A stretch of 12,346 nucleotides of DNA from Acidobacteriaceae bacterium (lineage in GTDB: Bacteria > Acidobacteriota > Terriglobia > Terriglobales > SbA1), in NCBI GenBank assembly GCA_003156615.1, contig PMHI01000381.1:10256-22601 (forward strand), written 5' to 3'. A model generated the notes under the pieces. It saw nothing but the letters and a program-made list of their open reading frames with translations. It made no database searches and was not told the origin of the DNA. A program made the position numbers and the translations under genes. Positions 1 to 7,703 of the stretch are shown here, in pieces (position 1 is the first letter of the stretch; every line of letters begins with the position of its first letter).

Positions 1-15
1 ATAGCTGCCAAGCCC

Positions 16-738
16 GTGTACCGGGTGGTAAAAACATCCCGGCTCTACGAGCAGATCGTGAAGCAGGTCGAGGAATCGATTCTCAGCGGCCAACTCAAAC
101 CCGGCGACCAGTTGCCTGCGGAGCGGGACCTGGCGCAGAGCTTTGGAGTAAGCCGCACTGCAGTTCGCGAAGCGGTGAAGACACTGCGCGAGAAGGGGCT
201 GGTCGAAGCTTTCTCAGGGCGAGGCACATTCGTCACGAACGGCACTTCGCAAGCGATCCGGCAGTCGCTCGACTTAATGATCCGGATCAACCAGCAGGAA
301 GGGTCCGCGCATTTGGCCGAGTTGCGACTGGTTCTCGAACCGGAAATTGCTGGCTTGGCGGCTTCACGGATTGACGGGCAGCTACTGGGGACGATGAGGG
401 AGATGCTTGCCATCATGGAGCGTAATTTGCAGGATCGTGAAGCCTACATTGAAGCCGACCTGGATTTTCATCTGGCGCTGGCGGAGGCGGCGGGAAATCC
501 CCTCATCCTTTCGTTGCTGGACTCGATTGTTGGACTGCTGCGTGAGCAGCGAAGCCGTATTTTTGAAGTGGAAGGCGGGCCCGAGCGCGGCCAGTACCAT
601 CACAAACGAATCCTGGTGGCGGTCGAACAGCGCAAACCCGAAGCGGCCCGCAGCGCCATGCGCGAACATCTGCAGCAAGTGCTTTCAGATTCTTCCTCTC
701 CCATTAAAACGGCTTCGAACTCCAAGCCGAACGCATAG
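16..738 (+). CDS. FadR-subfamily GntR transcriptional regulator (possibly 5'-partial)
   Basis: This is a DNA-binding repressor or activator that senses a small carboxylate-type ligand. Residues about 8-74 form a GntR winged helix-turn-helix, with the typical LKPGDQLPAERDLA and VSRTAVREAVKTL segments and a wing ending in GRGTFV. Residues about 98-225 form an FCD ligand-binding domain. Its expected metal or ligand residues are visible: D148 and H152 (in DLDFH), H196 and H218. Length (240 aa) is normal for the family. The GTG at 16 is the first usable start in the window, but the frame is open to base 1, so the true start may lie upstream. It is followed 18 bp later by the reductase in the same direction and probably controls the cluster. 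FCD regulators commonly govern organic-acid catabolism; the ligand cannot be read from the sequence. Confidence 0.9.
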   Translation: MYRVVKTSRLYEQIVKQVEESILSGQLKPGDQLPAERDLAQSFGVSRTAVREAVKTLREKGLVEAFSGRGTFVTNGTSQAIRQSLDLMIRINQQEGSAHLAELRLVLEPEIAGLAASRIDGQLLGTMREMLAIMERNLQDREAYIEADLDFHLALAEAAGNPLILSLLDSIVGLLREQRSRIFEVEGGPERGQYHHKRILVAVEQRKPEAARSAMREHLQQVLSDSSSPIKTASNSKPNA

Positions 739-756
739 GTTCTTAGGAGCAGCCGT

Positions 757-1638
757 GTGGCGAAACTCGGATTTATAGGTCTTGGATTGATGGGCGGCAA
801 CATGGTGGCGCGCCTGCTCGAAAAAGGCCATACCGTAAGCGGTTATAACCGGACGCGCTCCAAGGCGCAGTGGCTCATCGACAAAGGTATGAAGTTCGCC
901 GATTCTCCCGCGAGCGTCGCGGCCGAGTCGGACGTGACCTTCACCATGGTCACCAACGCGGCGGCACTGGTGGCGGTCACCGAAGGAGTGGACGGACTTC
1001 TGGCGGGGATGGGCCCGGGCAAGTTCCTCGTCGATATGAGCACCGTGAGTCCGGACGTGAGTCGCGCTCTAGCCGTGAAGGTGCGAGAAAAGGGCTCGGA
1101 CATGATCGACGCTCCTGTTTCGGGCAGCGTGATCACCTTGCAGCAGGGCAAGCTCTCAGTGATGGTCGGAGGGCGCAAAGCGACCTTCGACCATCTGAAA
1201 ACGCTGCTCTATGATGTCGGCCCGAAGGTCACGCACGTGGGCGACAATGGCGTGGCGCTGTCGATGAAGATCGCGGTGAATCTGCAGTTAGCGGTGCAGA
1301 TGATGGGCTTCTGCGAGGGCGTTTTGCTGGCGGAGAAAAGCGGAATCCCGCGAGAGGTTGCGGTCGACGTCATGATCCACAGTGCGATCGCCTCGCCCAT
1401 GATTGTGTATCGCGGCCCTTTCGTTCTGCAACAGCCCGAAGAAGCGTGGTTTGACTGCAACATGATGCAGAAGGACATGTTGTTGGCGATGGAACTCGGG
1501 CGCAAACTCAACGTGCCCGTTCCTACCACTGCGATCAGCAATGAGTTCCTGACTGCGGCTCGCGGGATGGGATGGGAGAAATCAGACTTTGCCGTGGTAT
1601 TTGACGTATTGGCGCGCATGTCAGGGGTCACAAAGTGA
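757..1638 (+). CDS. NAD(P)-dependent beta-hydroxyacid dehydrogenase (3-hydroxyisobutyrate dehydrogenase / tartronate semialdehyde reductase family)
   Basis: This cytosolic oxidoreductase interconverts a beta-hydroxyacid and its semialdehyde. The N-terminal Rossmann fold has GFIGLGLMGGNM at residues 5-16. After the second strand comes N31-R32-T33, an arrangement often linked to NADP(H) preference (inference). The family substrate-binding motif is DAPVSGS at 118-124, followed by GKLSVMVGG. Catalytic K171 and N175 lie in MKIAVN, and K239-D240 near the C-terminus is the usual substrate-contact pair. Length (293 aa) is typical. Start GTG 757 is supported by AGGAG about 8 bp upstream and by the glycine-rich motif beginning at residue 5. 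The next gene starts 9 bp after its stop, so co-transcription with the dehydrogenase complex is likely. The substrate (3-hydroxyisobutyrate, glycerate, sulfolactate or other) cannot be told from sequence alone. Confidence 0.9.
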   Translation: MAKLGFIGLGLMGGNMVARLLEKGHTVSGYNRTRSKAQWLIDKGMKFADSPASVAAESDVTFTMVTNAAALVAVTEGVDGLLAGMGPGKFLVDMSTVSPDVSRALAVKVREKGSDMIDAPVSGSVITLQQGKLSVMVGGRKATFDHLKTLLYDVGPKVTHVGDNGVALSMKIAVNLQLAVQMMGFCEGVLLAEKSGIPREVAVDVMIHSAIASPMIVYRGPFVLQQPEEAWFDCNMMQKDMLLAMELGRKLNVPVPTTAISNEFLTAARGMGWEKSDFAVVFDVLARMSGVTK

Positions 1639-1647
1639 GGACTTGCC

Positions 1648-2628
1648 GTGGAGCCAAGTGAAGCTTCAGCAAAGATCGAGTTGTGGCTGCGTATGTACCG
1701 GCAGATGGTGGCCATCCGCCAATTCGAAGCGCAGGTGAACGAACTCTACACGCGGGCAATGATGCCAGGCCTGGCGCATCTTTACATCGGGGAAGAGGCG
1801 GTCGCGGTCGGCATCTGTGAAGCGCTGGAGAAGAACGACTACGTGACCAGCACACACCGTGGTCATGGACATTGTTTGGCGAAAGGCGCTTCTCCGGATC
1901 AAATGTTTGCCGAACTGCTGGGTAAGAAGGCCGGATATTGCAAAGGCAAAGGTGGCTCCATGCATATTGCGGACCCGGCCACTGGCAACCTCGGAGCCAA
2001 TGCTATTGTTTGCGGCAGTGCGGGCATCGCGACGGGAGCCGCGTTTTCCGCGCAGCACTTGGGCAACCGGCGCGTGGCTGTATGTTTCTTCGGCGAAGGC
2101 GCACTAGGCCAGGGTGTGCTCTACGAAGTCATGAACCTGGCACAACTCTTCAAGCTTCCCGTCATCTACGTCTGTGAGAACAACCTGTACACGGAGTACA
2201 CCCACTTCTCCGAAACCACCGCCGGAGATATTTTGTCGCGGGCAACAGCATTTGGAATGGAAGCGGCGAAGGTGGATGGTCAGGATGTGCGCGCGGTCAA
2301 CGGAGTGGCGCAGCGTCTGGTGGATCGCGCCCGAACCGGAGGTGGACCGGCATTTCTGCTATGCGATACCTATCGCTACCATGGGCACCATGTCGGCGAT
2401 ATCAATCGCGAATATTATCGCTCCAAGCAGGAAGAACAAATGTGGAGGACGGAACGTGATCCCATAGCGAATTTTGGGAAGTGGCTCATCGAACAGAAAA
2501 TCGCCGATCAGGCGGCGCTGGATCAAGTTGAGGTGGAACTTGAGGCGAAGATGAAGAAGGCCGTGGAGTTGGCCGTGATTGCGCCCTATCCGAGTGTCGA
2601 TGAAGTGGGAGAGGACGTGTATGCCTGA
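1648..2628 (+). CDS. Thiamine-diphosphate 2-oxo acid dehydrogenase E1, alpha subunit (pyruvate/acetoin type)
   Basis: Alpha half of the E1 heterotetramer, which decarboxylates a 2-oxo acid or cleaves acetoin and passes the acyl group to lipoyl-E2. Visible landmarks are HRGHGH at 70-75, GGSMHI at 102-107, and the ThDP/Mg motif beginning G149-E150-G151 and ending N178-N179. The loop YRYHGHHVGD at 242-251 is followed by YYRSKQE. The HGHxxGD form of this loop resembles acetoin-dehydrogenase AcoA-type proteins more than classical PDH, which usually has HGHSxSD; this is a family-level hint only. Length (326 aa) is normal for the short bacterial type. GTG 1648 is preceded by GAGG overlapping the previous stop. 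Its 3' end overlaps the E1-beta start by 8 bp, consistent with translational coupling of two subunits needed in equal amounts. Confidence 0.93.
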   Translation: MEPSEASAKIELWLRMYRQMVAIRQFEAQVNELYTRAMMPGLAHLYIGEEAVAVGICEALEKNDYVTSTHRGHGHCLAKGASPDQMFAELLGKKAGYCKGKGGSMHIADPATGNLGANAIVCGSAGIATGAAFSAQHLGNRRVAVCFFGEGALGQGVLYEVMNLAQLFKLPVIYVCENNLYTEYTHFSETTAGDILSRATAFGMEAAKVDGQDVRAVNGVAQRLVDRARTGGGPAFLLCDTYRYHGHHVGDINREYYRSKQEEQMWRTERDPIANFGKWLIEQKIADQAALDQVEVELEAKMKKAVELAVIAPYPSVDEVGEDVYA

Positions 2629-3613
2629 AGTCGCGGTGAGGGAAATCACATTCGCGCATGCGATTCGCGAAGCTCTGGCGGAAGAGATGCGCCGCGATAA
2701 GACGGTCTGCATCATGGGCGAAGACGTGGCGGAGGCCGGCACTCCTTTCAAGGTCTTGTCTGGCTTGCTCGAGGAATTCGGCAAAGATCGAGTGCTCGAC
2801 ACGCCTATCTCAGAGGCGGGCTTTACCGGGTTAGCGGTGGGCGCCGCCATGACGGGAATGCGTCCGGTGGTAGATATCATGTTTGGCGACTTCATCACAC
2901 TCACCATGGATCAGATGGTGAATCAGGCGGCGAAAGTCCATTACATGTCTGGCGGAAAGTGGAAAGTTCCGATGGTGCTGCGCACGACCATGGGGGCGAC
3001 ACGCCGCTCCGCTGCCCAGCATTCGCAATCGCTGCACGCGTGGTATTGCCATGTGCCCGGCTTAAAAGTTGTGTTGCCGTCAACGCCGTATGACGCAAAG
3101 GGATTGCTCAAAGCGGCGATTCGCGACGACAACCCTGTGGTTTTTTTCGAAGACAAGATGATGTACAAGCTCAAAGGTGCCGTGCCCGAGGAAGACTACA
3201 CGGTGAGCCTGGGAGTGGCGGACATCAAGCGCGTCGGCGAAGACATTACTCTGGTTGCCACGAGTAGCATGGTGCAAGTCGCGCTGGGCGCGGCAACCAT
3301 GCTCGAAGAAATTGGGATCAGCGCTGAAGTCGTCGATCCCCGGACCTTGTGGCCGCTCGACGAGAAAACGCTGATTGAATCGGCCAAGAAGACCTCCCGG
3401 GCAATCATTCTCGATGAAGGCTACGAACGCTATGGGGTTACCGCCGAACTTGCCTCGGTGATCGCCACCGGCGCATTCTACGATCTGGATGCACCGGTGA
3501 AACGCATGGGCGCGATGCACGTCCCGATACCCTTTTCGCCGCCTTTGGAAGATGCAACCGTTCCGACCGAGCTAATGGTGTTTGAGGCCGCCCGCGCACT
3601 CTGCGGACGATAA
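2621..3613 (+). CDS. Thiamine-diphosphate 2-oxo acid dehydrogenase E1, beta subunit
   Basis: Beta half of the E1 component, about 330 aa. I chose ATG 2621 over an in-frame ATG at 2579: it gives the canonical short N-terminus (MPEVAVREITFAHAIREAL), has GGGAGAGG about 8 bp upstream, and overlaps E1-alpha by only 8 bp, whereas 2579 would add 14 unconserved residues. Motifs include MGEDVAEAG at 32-40, TPISEAGFTGLAVGAA at 61-76 with E65 as the expected ThDP-activating glutamate, QHSQSLHAW at 133-141, and DPRTLWPLD at 239-247 in the C-terminal transketolase-like domain. Both transketolase-type domains are complete. It works with E1-alpha immediately upstream and E2 at 5183; the M24 gene is interposed. 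Confidence 0.93.
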   Translation: MPEVAVREITFAHAIREALAEEMRRDKTVCIMGEDVAEAGTPFKVLSGLLEEFGKDRVLDTPISEAGFTGLAVGAAMTGMRPVVDIMFGDFITLTMDQMVNQAAKVHYMSGGKWKVPMVLRTTMGATRRSAAQHSQSLHAWYCHVPGLKVVLPSTPYDAKGLLKAAIRDDNPVVFFEDKMMYKLKGAVPEEDYTVSLGVADIKRVGEDITLVATSSMVQVALGAATMLEEIGISAEVVDPRTLWPLDEKTLIESAKKTSRAIILDEGYERYGVTAELASVIATGAFYDLDAPVKRMGAMHVPIPFSPPLEDATVPTELMVFEAARALCGR

Positions 3614-3629
3614 CCAAGTCAACGGTACA

Positions 3630-3713
3630 AGGTCAGATCGCAGAGGTAAGAACCTTGGTGAAGCGCCCATGAGTGGGTTTTAACCTATGCAGTTGACCTC
3701 TAACCTCTGACCT
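3630..3713. repeat. Imperfect inverted repeat built from 7-bp units between E1-beta and the M24 gene
   Basis: Arm 1 at 3630-3647 and arm 2 at 3696-3713 are inverted copies matching at 14 of 18 positions: two blocks pair (8 and 6 bp) around a mismatched tetranucleotide. The right side reads as three tandem heptads, GACCTCT, AACCTCT and GACCTGC (3695-3715). The left arm is the same unit in reverse orientation (AGAGGTM-like). The 48-nt interior contains CCCA-TGAG-TGGG followed by TTTT, a very short hairpin that could attenuate transcription. It sits just before the M24 ribosome-binding site (AAGGAG, 3719-3724). It could be a dispersed intergenic repeat, an mRNA-stabilising hairpin, or an operator. 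Confidence 0.6.
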
Positions 3714-3730
3714 GCTCCAAGGAGAAACTT

Positions 3731-5077
3731 ATGGCTCTGCCCACCTACGGATCAATGGCGGTCGACTGGGAAAATCGCATCGATTTCGATCGTCTGCGGC
3801 GCGAGCGCTTGGCGCGGGCTAAGGATCTCTTGAAGAAGTCGGAGATGGGTTCGCTCTTGTGCTTCGACATGAACAATGTCCGTTATCTCACCGCGACCCA
3901 CATCGGCACCTGGGCGCAGGACAAGGCCAACCGCTTTACGCTGCTTCCGCAAAATGACGAGCCTATCCTGTGGGATTTCGGCTCGGCGGCCAAGCATCAC
4001 CAACTGCACTGCCCATGGCTGGGCGAACGCTCGCGTGCTGGAATCTCCGTGCTGCGCGGCGCCATGACCCCCGAAATGGGGCGTGCCGAAGATGTCGCCA
4101 AGAAAATCCGCATCGAGCTCGAAATGCGGGGACTGCATAAAGAGCCGGTGGGCATCGACATTATCGAACTGCCGGTGCTGTTCGCGCTGCAAAAAGAAGG
4201 AATCAAAGTTGTGGACGGGCAGGCCCTCATGTCCGAAGCCCGCCTCATCAAGACCCGCGACGAGATCAGCTTGCTCAATCATTCCGCGATGATGGTCGAC
4301 GCCGCCTATGATGAGCTTTATCGCGCCATGAAGCCGGGCATGAGCGAAAACCAGGCCGTGGGGCTGGTCAGTAAAGTTCTCTACGACATGGGATCGGAGT
4401 ACGTGGAGGCCGTGAACGCCATCTCTGGCGAACGCTGCAGCCCGCATCCGCACGTCTTCTCCGACCGCGTGCTGCGCCCCGGGGACCCCGTCTATTACGA
4501 CATTCTGCATTCCTACATGGGATACCGCACCTGCTATTACCGCTGCTTCACCATCGGCTACGCCTCCCACGCCATGGACGATGCCTACAAACGCTGCCGG
4601 GAATATCTCGATGCCGCGATTGAACTGGTCCGCCCCGGCCGCACCACCGCGGAGATTGCCGCCGTGTGGCCCAAAGCGCAGGAATTCGGATTCCCCAGCG
4701 AAGAAGCGGCCTTCGCGCTACAGTACGGTCACGGCATCGGCCTGGCGATCTGGGAGAAGCCCGTGATCAGCCGCCTGGTCTCGCTTGAACATTCCTGTGA
4801 AATCAAGCCCGGCATGGTGTTTGCCCTGGAAACTTTCTGGCCCTCGACCGACGGTTGGAGCGCCGCCCGCATCGAAGAAGAAATCGTTGTCACCGAAACC
4901 GGCCACGAAGTGATCACGCGCTTTCCCGCCGAGCAGCTCATGGTTGCCGGCAGGCACTATTTCACCGTGGATGGTCCGCTGCCCGCAGTTCGAGACACGG
5001 AATCGAAACCGAGCGCGCGTATACGTGAAATGATCGAAGCCAGTGCGCGACACGAGCGCATAGGGGTCGGCGACTAA
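3731..5077 (+). CDS. M24-fold (creatinase/prolidase-like) protein with altered active-site residues
   Basis: A 448-aa cytosolic protein with an N-terminal creatinase-like domain (about 15-170) and a C-terminal pita-bread domain (about 180-405). The M24 framework aligns clearly: first ligand D257 in GDPVYYDI, H334 in GHGIGL, E367 in KPGMVFALE, and E382 in RIEEEIVVTE. The second metal-ligand Asp of prolidases, 11 residues after the first, is C268 here (GYRTCYYRCF). The conserved His seven residues after the motif His is W341 (HGIGLAIWEKP). These changes argue against ordinary Xaa-Pro peptidase activity and for a specialised hydrolase or lyase, as in creatinase, ectoine hydrolase or DddP, which share the fold but act on small metabolites. 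Start ATG 3731 has AAGGAG 6 bp upstream. It sits between E1-beta and E2, implying a role in the same pathway. Confidence 0.85.
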   Translation: MALPTYGSMAVDWENRIDFDRLRRERLARAKDLLKKSEMGSLLCFDMNNVRYLTATHIGTWAQDKANRFTLLPQNDEPILWDFGSAAKHHQLHCPWLGERSRAGISVLRGAMTPEMGRAEDVAKKIRIELEMRGLHKEPVGIDIIELPVLFALQKEGIKVVDGQALMSEARLIKTRDEISLLNHSAMMVDAAYDELYRAMKPGMSENQAVGLVSKVLYDMGSEYVEAVNAISGERCSPHPHVFSDRVLRPGDPVYYDILHSYMGYRTCYYRCFTIGYASHAMDDAYKRCREYLDAAIELVRPGRTTAEIAAVWPKAQEFGFPSEEAAFALQYGHGIGLAIWEKPVISRLVSLEHSCEIKPGMVFALETFWPSTDGWSAARIEEEIVVTETGHEVITRFPAEQLMVAGRHYFTVDGPLPAVRDTESKPSARIREMIEASARHERIGVGD

Positions 5078-5182
5078 CGCACCTCTCTCGATGCGCAACG
5101 AGCGAACCTCGGCGCTCAAGAGTTCTCCGAACGAATGGCAATCTAAAAGAATTACTTACCACTTCTATCGAACGAACCAATT

Positions 5183-6397
5183 ATGGCGATCAGTGTGGTT
5201 ATGCCCGCTCTAGAAATGGCCCAGGAAACAGGCAAGCTGGTTTCCTGGCTGAAGAAAGAAGGCGACTCGATTGCCAAAGGCGAGCCGCTGATCGAAATCG
5301 AAACCGACAAAGCAGTGATGGAAATCGAGTCACCGGGCGACGGTATCCTCGCCGGCATCAAGGTTCAAGCGGGGGAGGAAGTCCCCGTAGGCCAGACGAT
5401 CGCCTGGATCGTTCGTCCCGGAGAAGTCCCTCCAACCGAGGAAGTCGCCGTCGTCTCCGGGAGAAAGACCACTATCGCGGCGCCTGTCGCAACTGCGCCT
5501 CCTGCGCCACCCGCGAGTGCAATTGCACACCCGGAAGAGGTCAGGATATCTCCCAAAGCGCGACGCCTCGCTGCCGAACGAGGCATTGATGTTGCCCAAG
5601 TCCGGGGATCAGGCGCAAAAGGAGAAATTCTTGCTTCCGACATTTTGACGGCTGTCGAATCCAAGGCGTCCGCGTCATCCACCAAAGCTGGTACGAAAGT
5701 CGACAGTGGCAGCCCGATTTCCCGGCTGATGGCGGAACGCACGACGCAGGGCTGGACGACTGTGCCGCATTTCTTTGTCGTGCGCGAAGTTGACGCCGGC
5801 GCGCTGAATGTAGCCCGGCAGACCCTCGGACCGGAAATCGAAAAGTCGTGCGCAGTGAAGCTCTCCCACACCGATCTATTGACGGCGCTCGTTGCCCGCG
5901 TGCTTCAGAAGCACCCGCGCATAAACGCAGGCTGGGTCGGCGAAAGCGTTCGAACCAATCCCGGAATCAACATCGGATTGGCGATCGCTGTGGAGGATGG
6001 CGTGGTGGCGCCGGTCATTCGCAACGCCGACAAAATAGCGCTGAACGAGATCGCCGTACAGCGGAGAGATCTCGCAAACCGCGCCCGCAGTGGCAAGTTG
6101 CGGCCGCAGGACCTGGTGAACGCCACCTTCACGATCAGCAACCTGGGCATGTTCGGCGTGGATGCCTTTACTGCGATCCTCATCCCGCCGCAAGCCGCGA
6201 TTCTCGCCGTGGGAGCAATTACCGACCGAGTGGTTGCGATCAACGGCCATCCGGGCATCCGTCCGATGATGACGTTGACGCTCTCGAGCGATCATCGCGT
6301 GATCGATGGCGCGCGGGCAGCGGAATTTCTGCGGGACCTGGTCGCGGTCATCTGTGACCCACTTCGATTTCTCGGGCAATCAGCAGTTCCCGGATAA
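5183..6397 (+). CDS. Dihydrolipoamide acyltransferase (E2) of the 2-oxo acid dehydrogenase complex
   Basis: Core of the complex: it takes the acyl group from E1 onto a lipoyl arm and transfers it to CoA. A lipoyl domain occupies about 1-80 with the lipoylation lysine K43 in IETDKAVMEIES. An Ala/Pro-rich linker (about 96-116) leads to a peripheral-subunit-binding domain (about 120-155, RISPKARRLAAERGIDV). After a second flexible linker the catalytic domain runs from about 176 to 400, with the active-site motif DHRVIDG at 370-376 (H371, D375). There is one lipoyl domain and 404 aa, usual for bacterial E2. ATG 5183 lacks a clear Shine-Dalgarno, but an in-frame TAA at 5144-5146 and the absence of other start codons make it the only good start. 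E3, which reoxidises the lipoyl group, must be encoded elsewhere. Confidence 0.93.
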   Translation: MAISVVMPALEMAQETGKLVSWLKKEGDSIAKGEPLIEIETDKAVMEIESPGDGILAGIKVQAGEEVPVGQTIAWIVRPGEVPPTEEVAVVSGRKTTIAAPVATAPPAPPASAIAHPEEVRISPKARRLAAERGIDVAQVRGSGAKGEILASDILTAVESKASASSTKAGTKVDSGSPISRLMAERTTQGWTTVPHFFVVREVDAGALNVARQTLGPEIEKSCAVKLSHTDLLTALVARVLQKHPRINAGWVGESVRTNPGINIGLAIAVEDGVVAPVIRNADKIALNEIAVQRRDLANRARSGKLRPQDLVNATFTISNLGMFGVDAFTAILIPPQAAILAVGAITDRVVAINGHPGIRPMMTLTLSSDHRVIDGARAAEFLRDLVAVICDPLRFLGQSAVPG

Positions 6398-6827
6398 TGC
6401 ATGGGGCGCTTCCTTGAGGATCGGCTTACCGTATTTTTTCGTTCGAAATTGCGGAGTTTGAGTCAGGATCCACTGATGCACTATAGTTTTTGCTAAAGGG
6501 ATATACCTCGTGCCGCTGTGCAATGCAAATATTTAAATCCACACTGCCCTACGAAGTCGGGCGTTAGAAAACGTGTATCCAAGCACACTGCCCTTCTGGC
6601 AGGCGACGTGGCATACACTGAACTGAAAAAGACTAGCGATCGGGGGTTTTGAGTGTGATCTGTTTACGTCAAGAATCCCCACTCGGCTATCTGATCAGCG
6701 CGCTCAACCTGTCGTACACCCTATAAAGTCGGAAGAGATGGAATCGCGGCGAAAGCACTCTGTTCATGCAGGGCAGGTCAGTGCCTTTCGGTCGGCGTCA
6801 TGCCGGAATAAGCGCCTACAATGAAGG
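6398..6827. other. 430-bp gene-free stretch between the catabolic cluster and the binding-protein gene
   Basis: No coding frame here is supportable. It holds a candidate promoter (6458-6487, listed separately) and an 11-bp direct repeat, CACACTGCCCT, at 6540-6550 and 6584-6594; the second copy runs into a 5-bp-stem hairpin (CTGCC-CTTCT-GGCAG, 6588-6602). No convincing intrinsic terminator follows E2: the T-run near 6434 is preceded only by a 3-bp stem. Confidence 0.5.
6458..6487 (+). promoter_or_regulatory. Candidate sigma-70-type promoter
   Basis: TTGAGT (6458-6463) and TATAGT (6482-6487) are separated by 18 bp, a fair match to -35 and -10 boxes. It would start transcription near 6494 and give the binding-protein gene a leader of over 300 nt, or produce a separate short RNA. 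It was found by eye only. Confidence 0.25.
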
Positions 6828-7703
6828 ATGCGATCTTACTCCACAAAAAGGATGAAAGGCTTAAACCCGTTCAAGTGTCTACTCTCCGCCGCAGTGTTGG
6901 TGGCAGTTTGTGTTCCGGCCGGCGCACCCCTTTACGGTGCCGACAGGCCGCTCACGGTCGGCGTGGTCCTAGATGAGGCGACTCGCGGAGAGAGGGAGCC
7001 GCTGCGGGACTATCTCACGAAGGCGATGGGACGGCCGGTGAATCTTGCAGCTCCCGACAGCTACCGCGAAACCGTTGCTCACCTGGCCGATGGGTCTTAC
7101 GATTTCGCTTGCCTGGGTGCGCTGATGTATATGCGCGCTCATGCCGAGTACGGGGTTATACCGCTGGTCCGGCGCACCATCGACTTGCACTATCGCACGC
7201 TTTTCATCACCGGTGCCGACTCGTCGATTTATTCGCTTAGCGACCTGATGGGAAAGCAATTCGCATTTGGCGACATCGATTCGACTAGCGCTCATCTGGT
7301 GGCTTATCACGAACTCATGCAGGCGGGAATCAATCCCAACACCGATTTCAAGTCTCGCTACAGCGGGAGTCATCCTGCGACCGCAGCGATGGTGGAAAAC
7401 GGAGTGGTCGACGCCGGCGCTATCGATGAAACGGTTTTCAACTTCCTGATCATCAAGGGAAAACTCGACAGGAAGAAAGTTCGAATATTCTATACTTCAA
7501 AATCCTATGTCGATTACGTGTTCGTAGCTCGCAAGGATGTGCCCGGGGCCGAGCGAGAGAGATTTGCTTGCGCCCTTCTCGCCCTAACGGAAGGTAAGGA
7601 TCATCGCGTCTTGGAAATCCTCCGCGCCACACAATTTGTCGCTGCCAACGACCAGGAATACACACTCATGCGGCAGATGGCACACGAAGTGAAAATGTTC
7701 TGA
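6828..7703 (+). CDS. PhnD-like periplasmic substrate-binding protein (phosphate/phosphite/phosphonate family)
   Basis: A 291-aa exported solute-binding protein. A basic N-terminus and hydrophobic stretch (about residues 17-32) form a signal peptide, with likely cleavage near residues 37-38 (PLYG/AD). The mature part begins with a typical strand (RPLTVGVVLDE). It carries PhnD-family features: a LADGSYDFACLGALMYMRA segment, GKQFAFGDIDSTSAHLVAYHELMQAGI, and SGSHPATAAMVENGVVDAGAIDE. No lipobox is evident, since the Cys at 28 lacks the usual preceding small residue. The start is uncertain: ATG 6828 or ATG 6852; the latter gives a tidier signal peptide (MKGLNPFKC...). No ABC permease or ATPase gene adjoins, so it is an orphan here. 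Such orphans may serve distant transporters or act as ligand sensors; the ligand is not readable. Confidence 0.82.
   Translation: MRSYSTKRMKGLNPFKCLLSAAVLVAVCVPAGAPLYGADRPLTVGVVLDEATRGEREPLRDYLTKAMGRPVNLAAPDSYRETVAHLADGSYDFACLGALMYMRAHAEYGVIPLVRRTIDLHYRTLFITGADSSIYSLSDLMGKQFAFGDIDSTSAHLVAYHELMQAGINPNTDFKSRYSGSHPATAAMVENGVVDAGAIDETVFNFLIIKGKLDRKKVRIFYTSKSYVDYVFVARKDVPGAERERFACALLALTEGKDHRVLEILRATQFVAANDQEYTLMRQMAHEVKMF

Noticed and set aside
3752..4570. 272-codon open frame on the minus strand inside the M24 gene
   Set aside because: Antisense to a gene with clear family motifs; its His/Val/Gly-rich make-up is what codon bias on the opposite strand yields.
6424..6440. Possible intrinsic terminator after E2
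   Set aside because: Only a 3-bp CGG/CCG stem precedes the T-run, too weak for a terminator.
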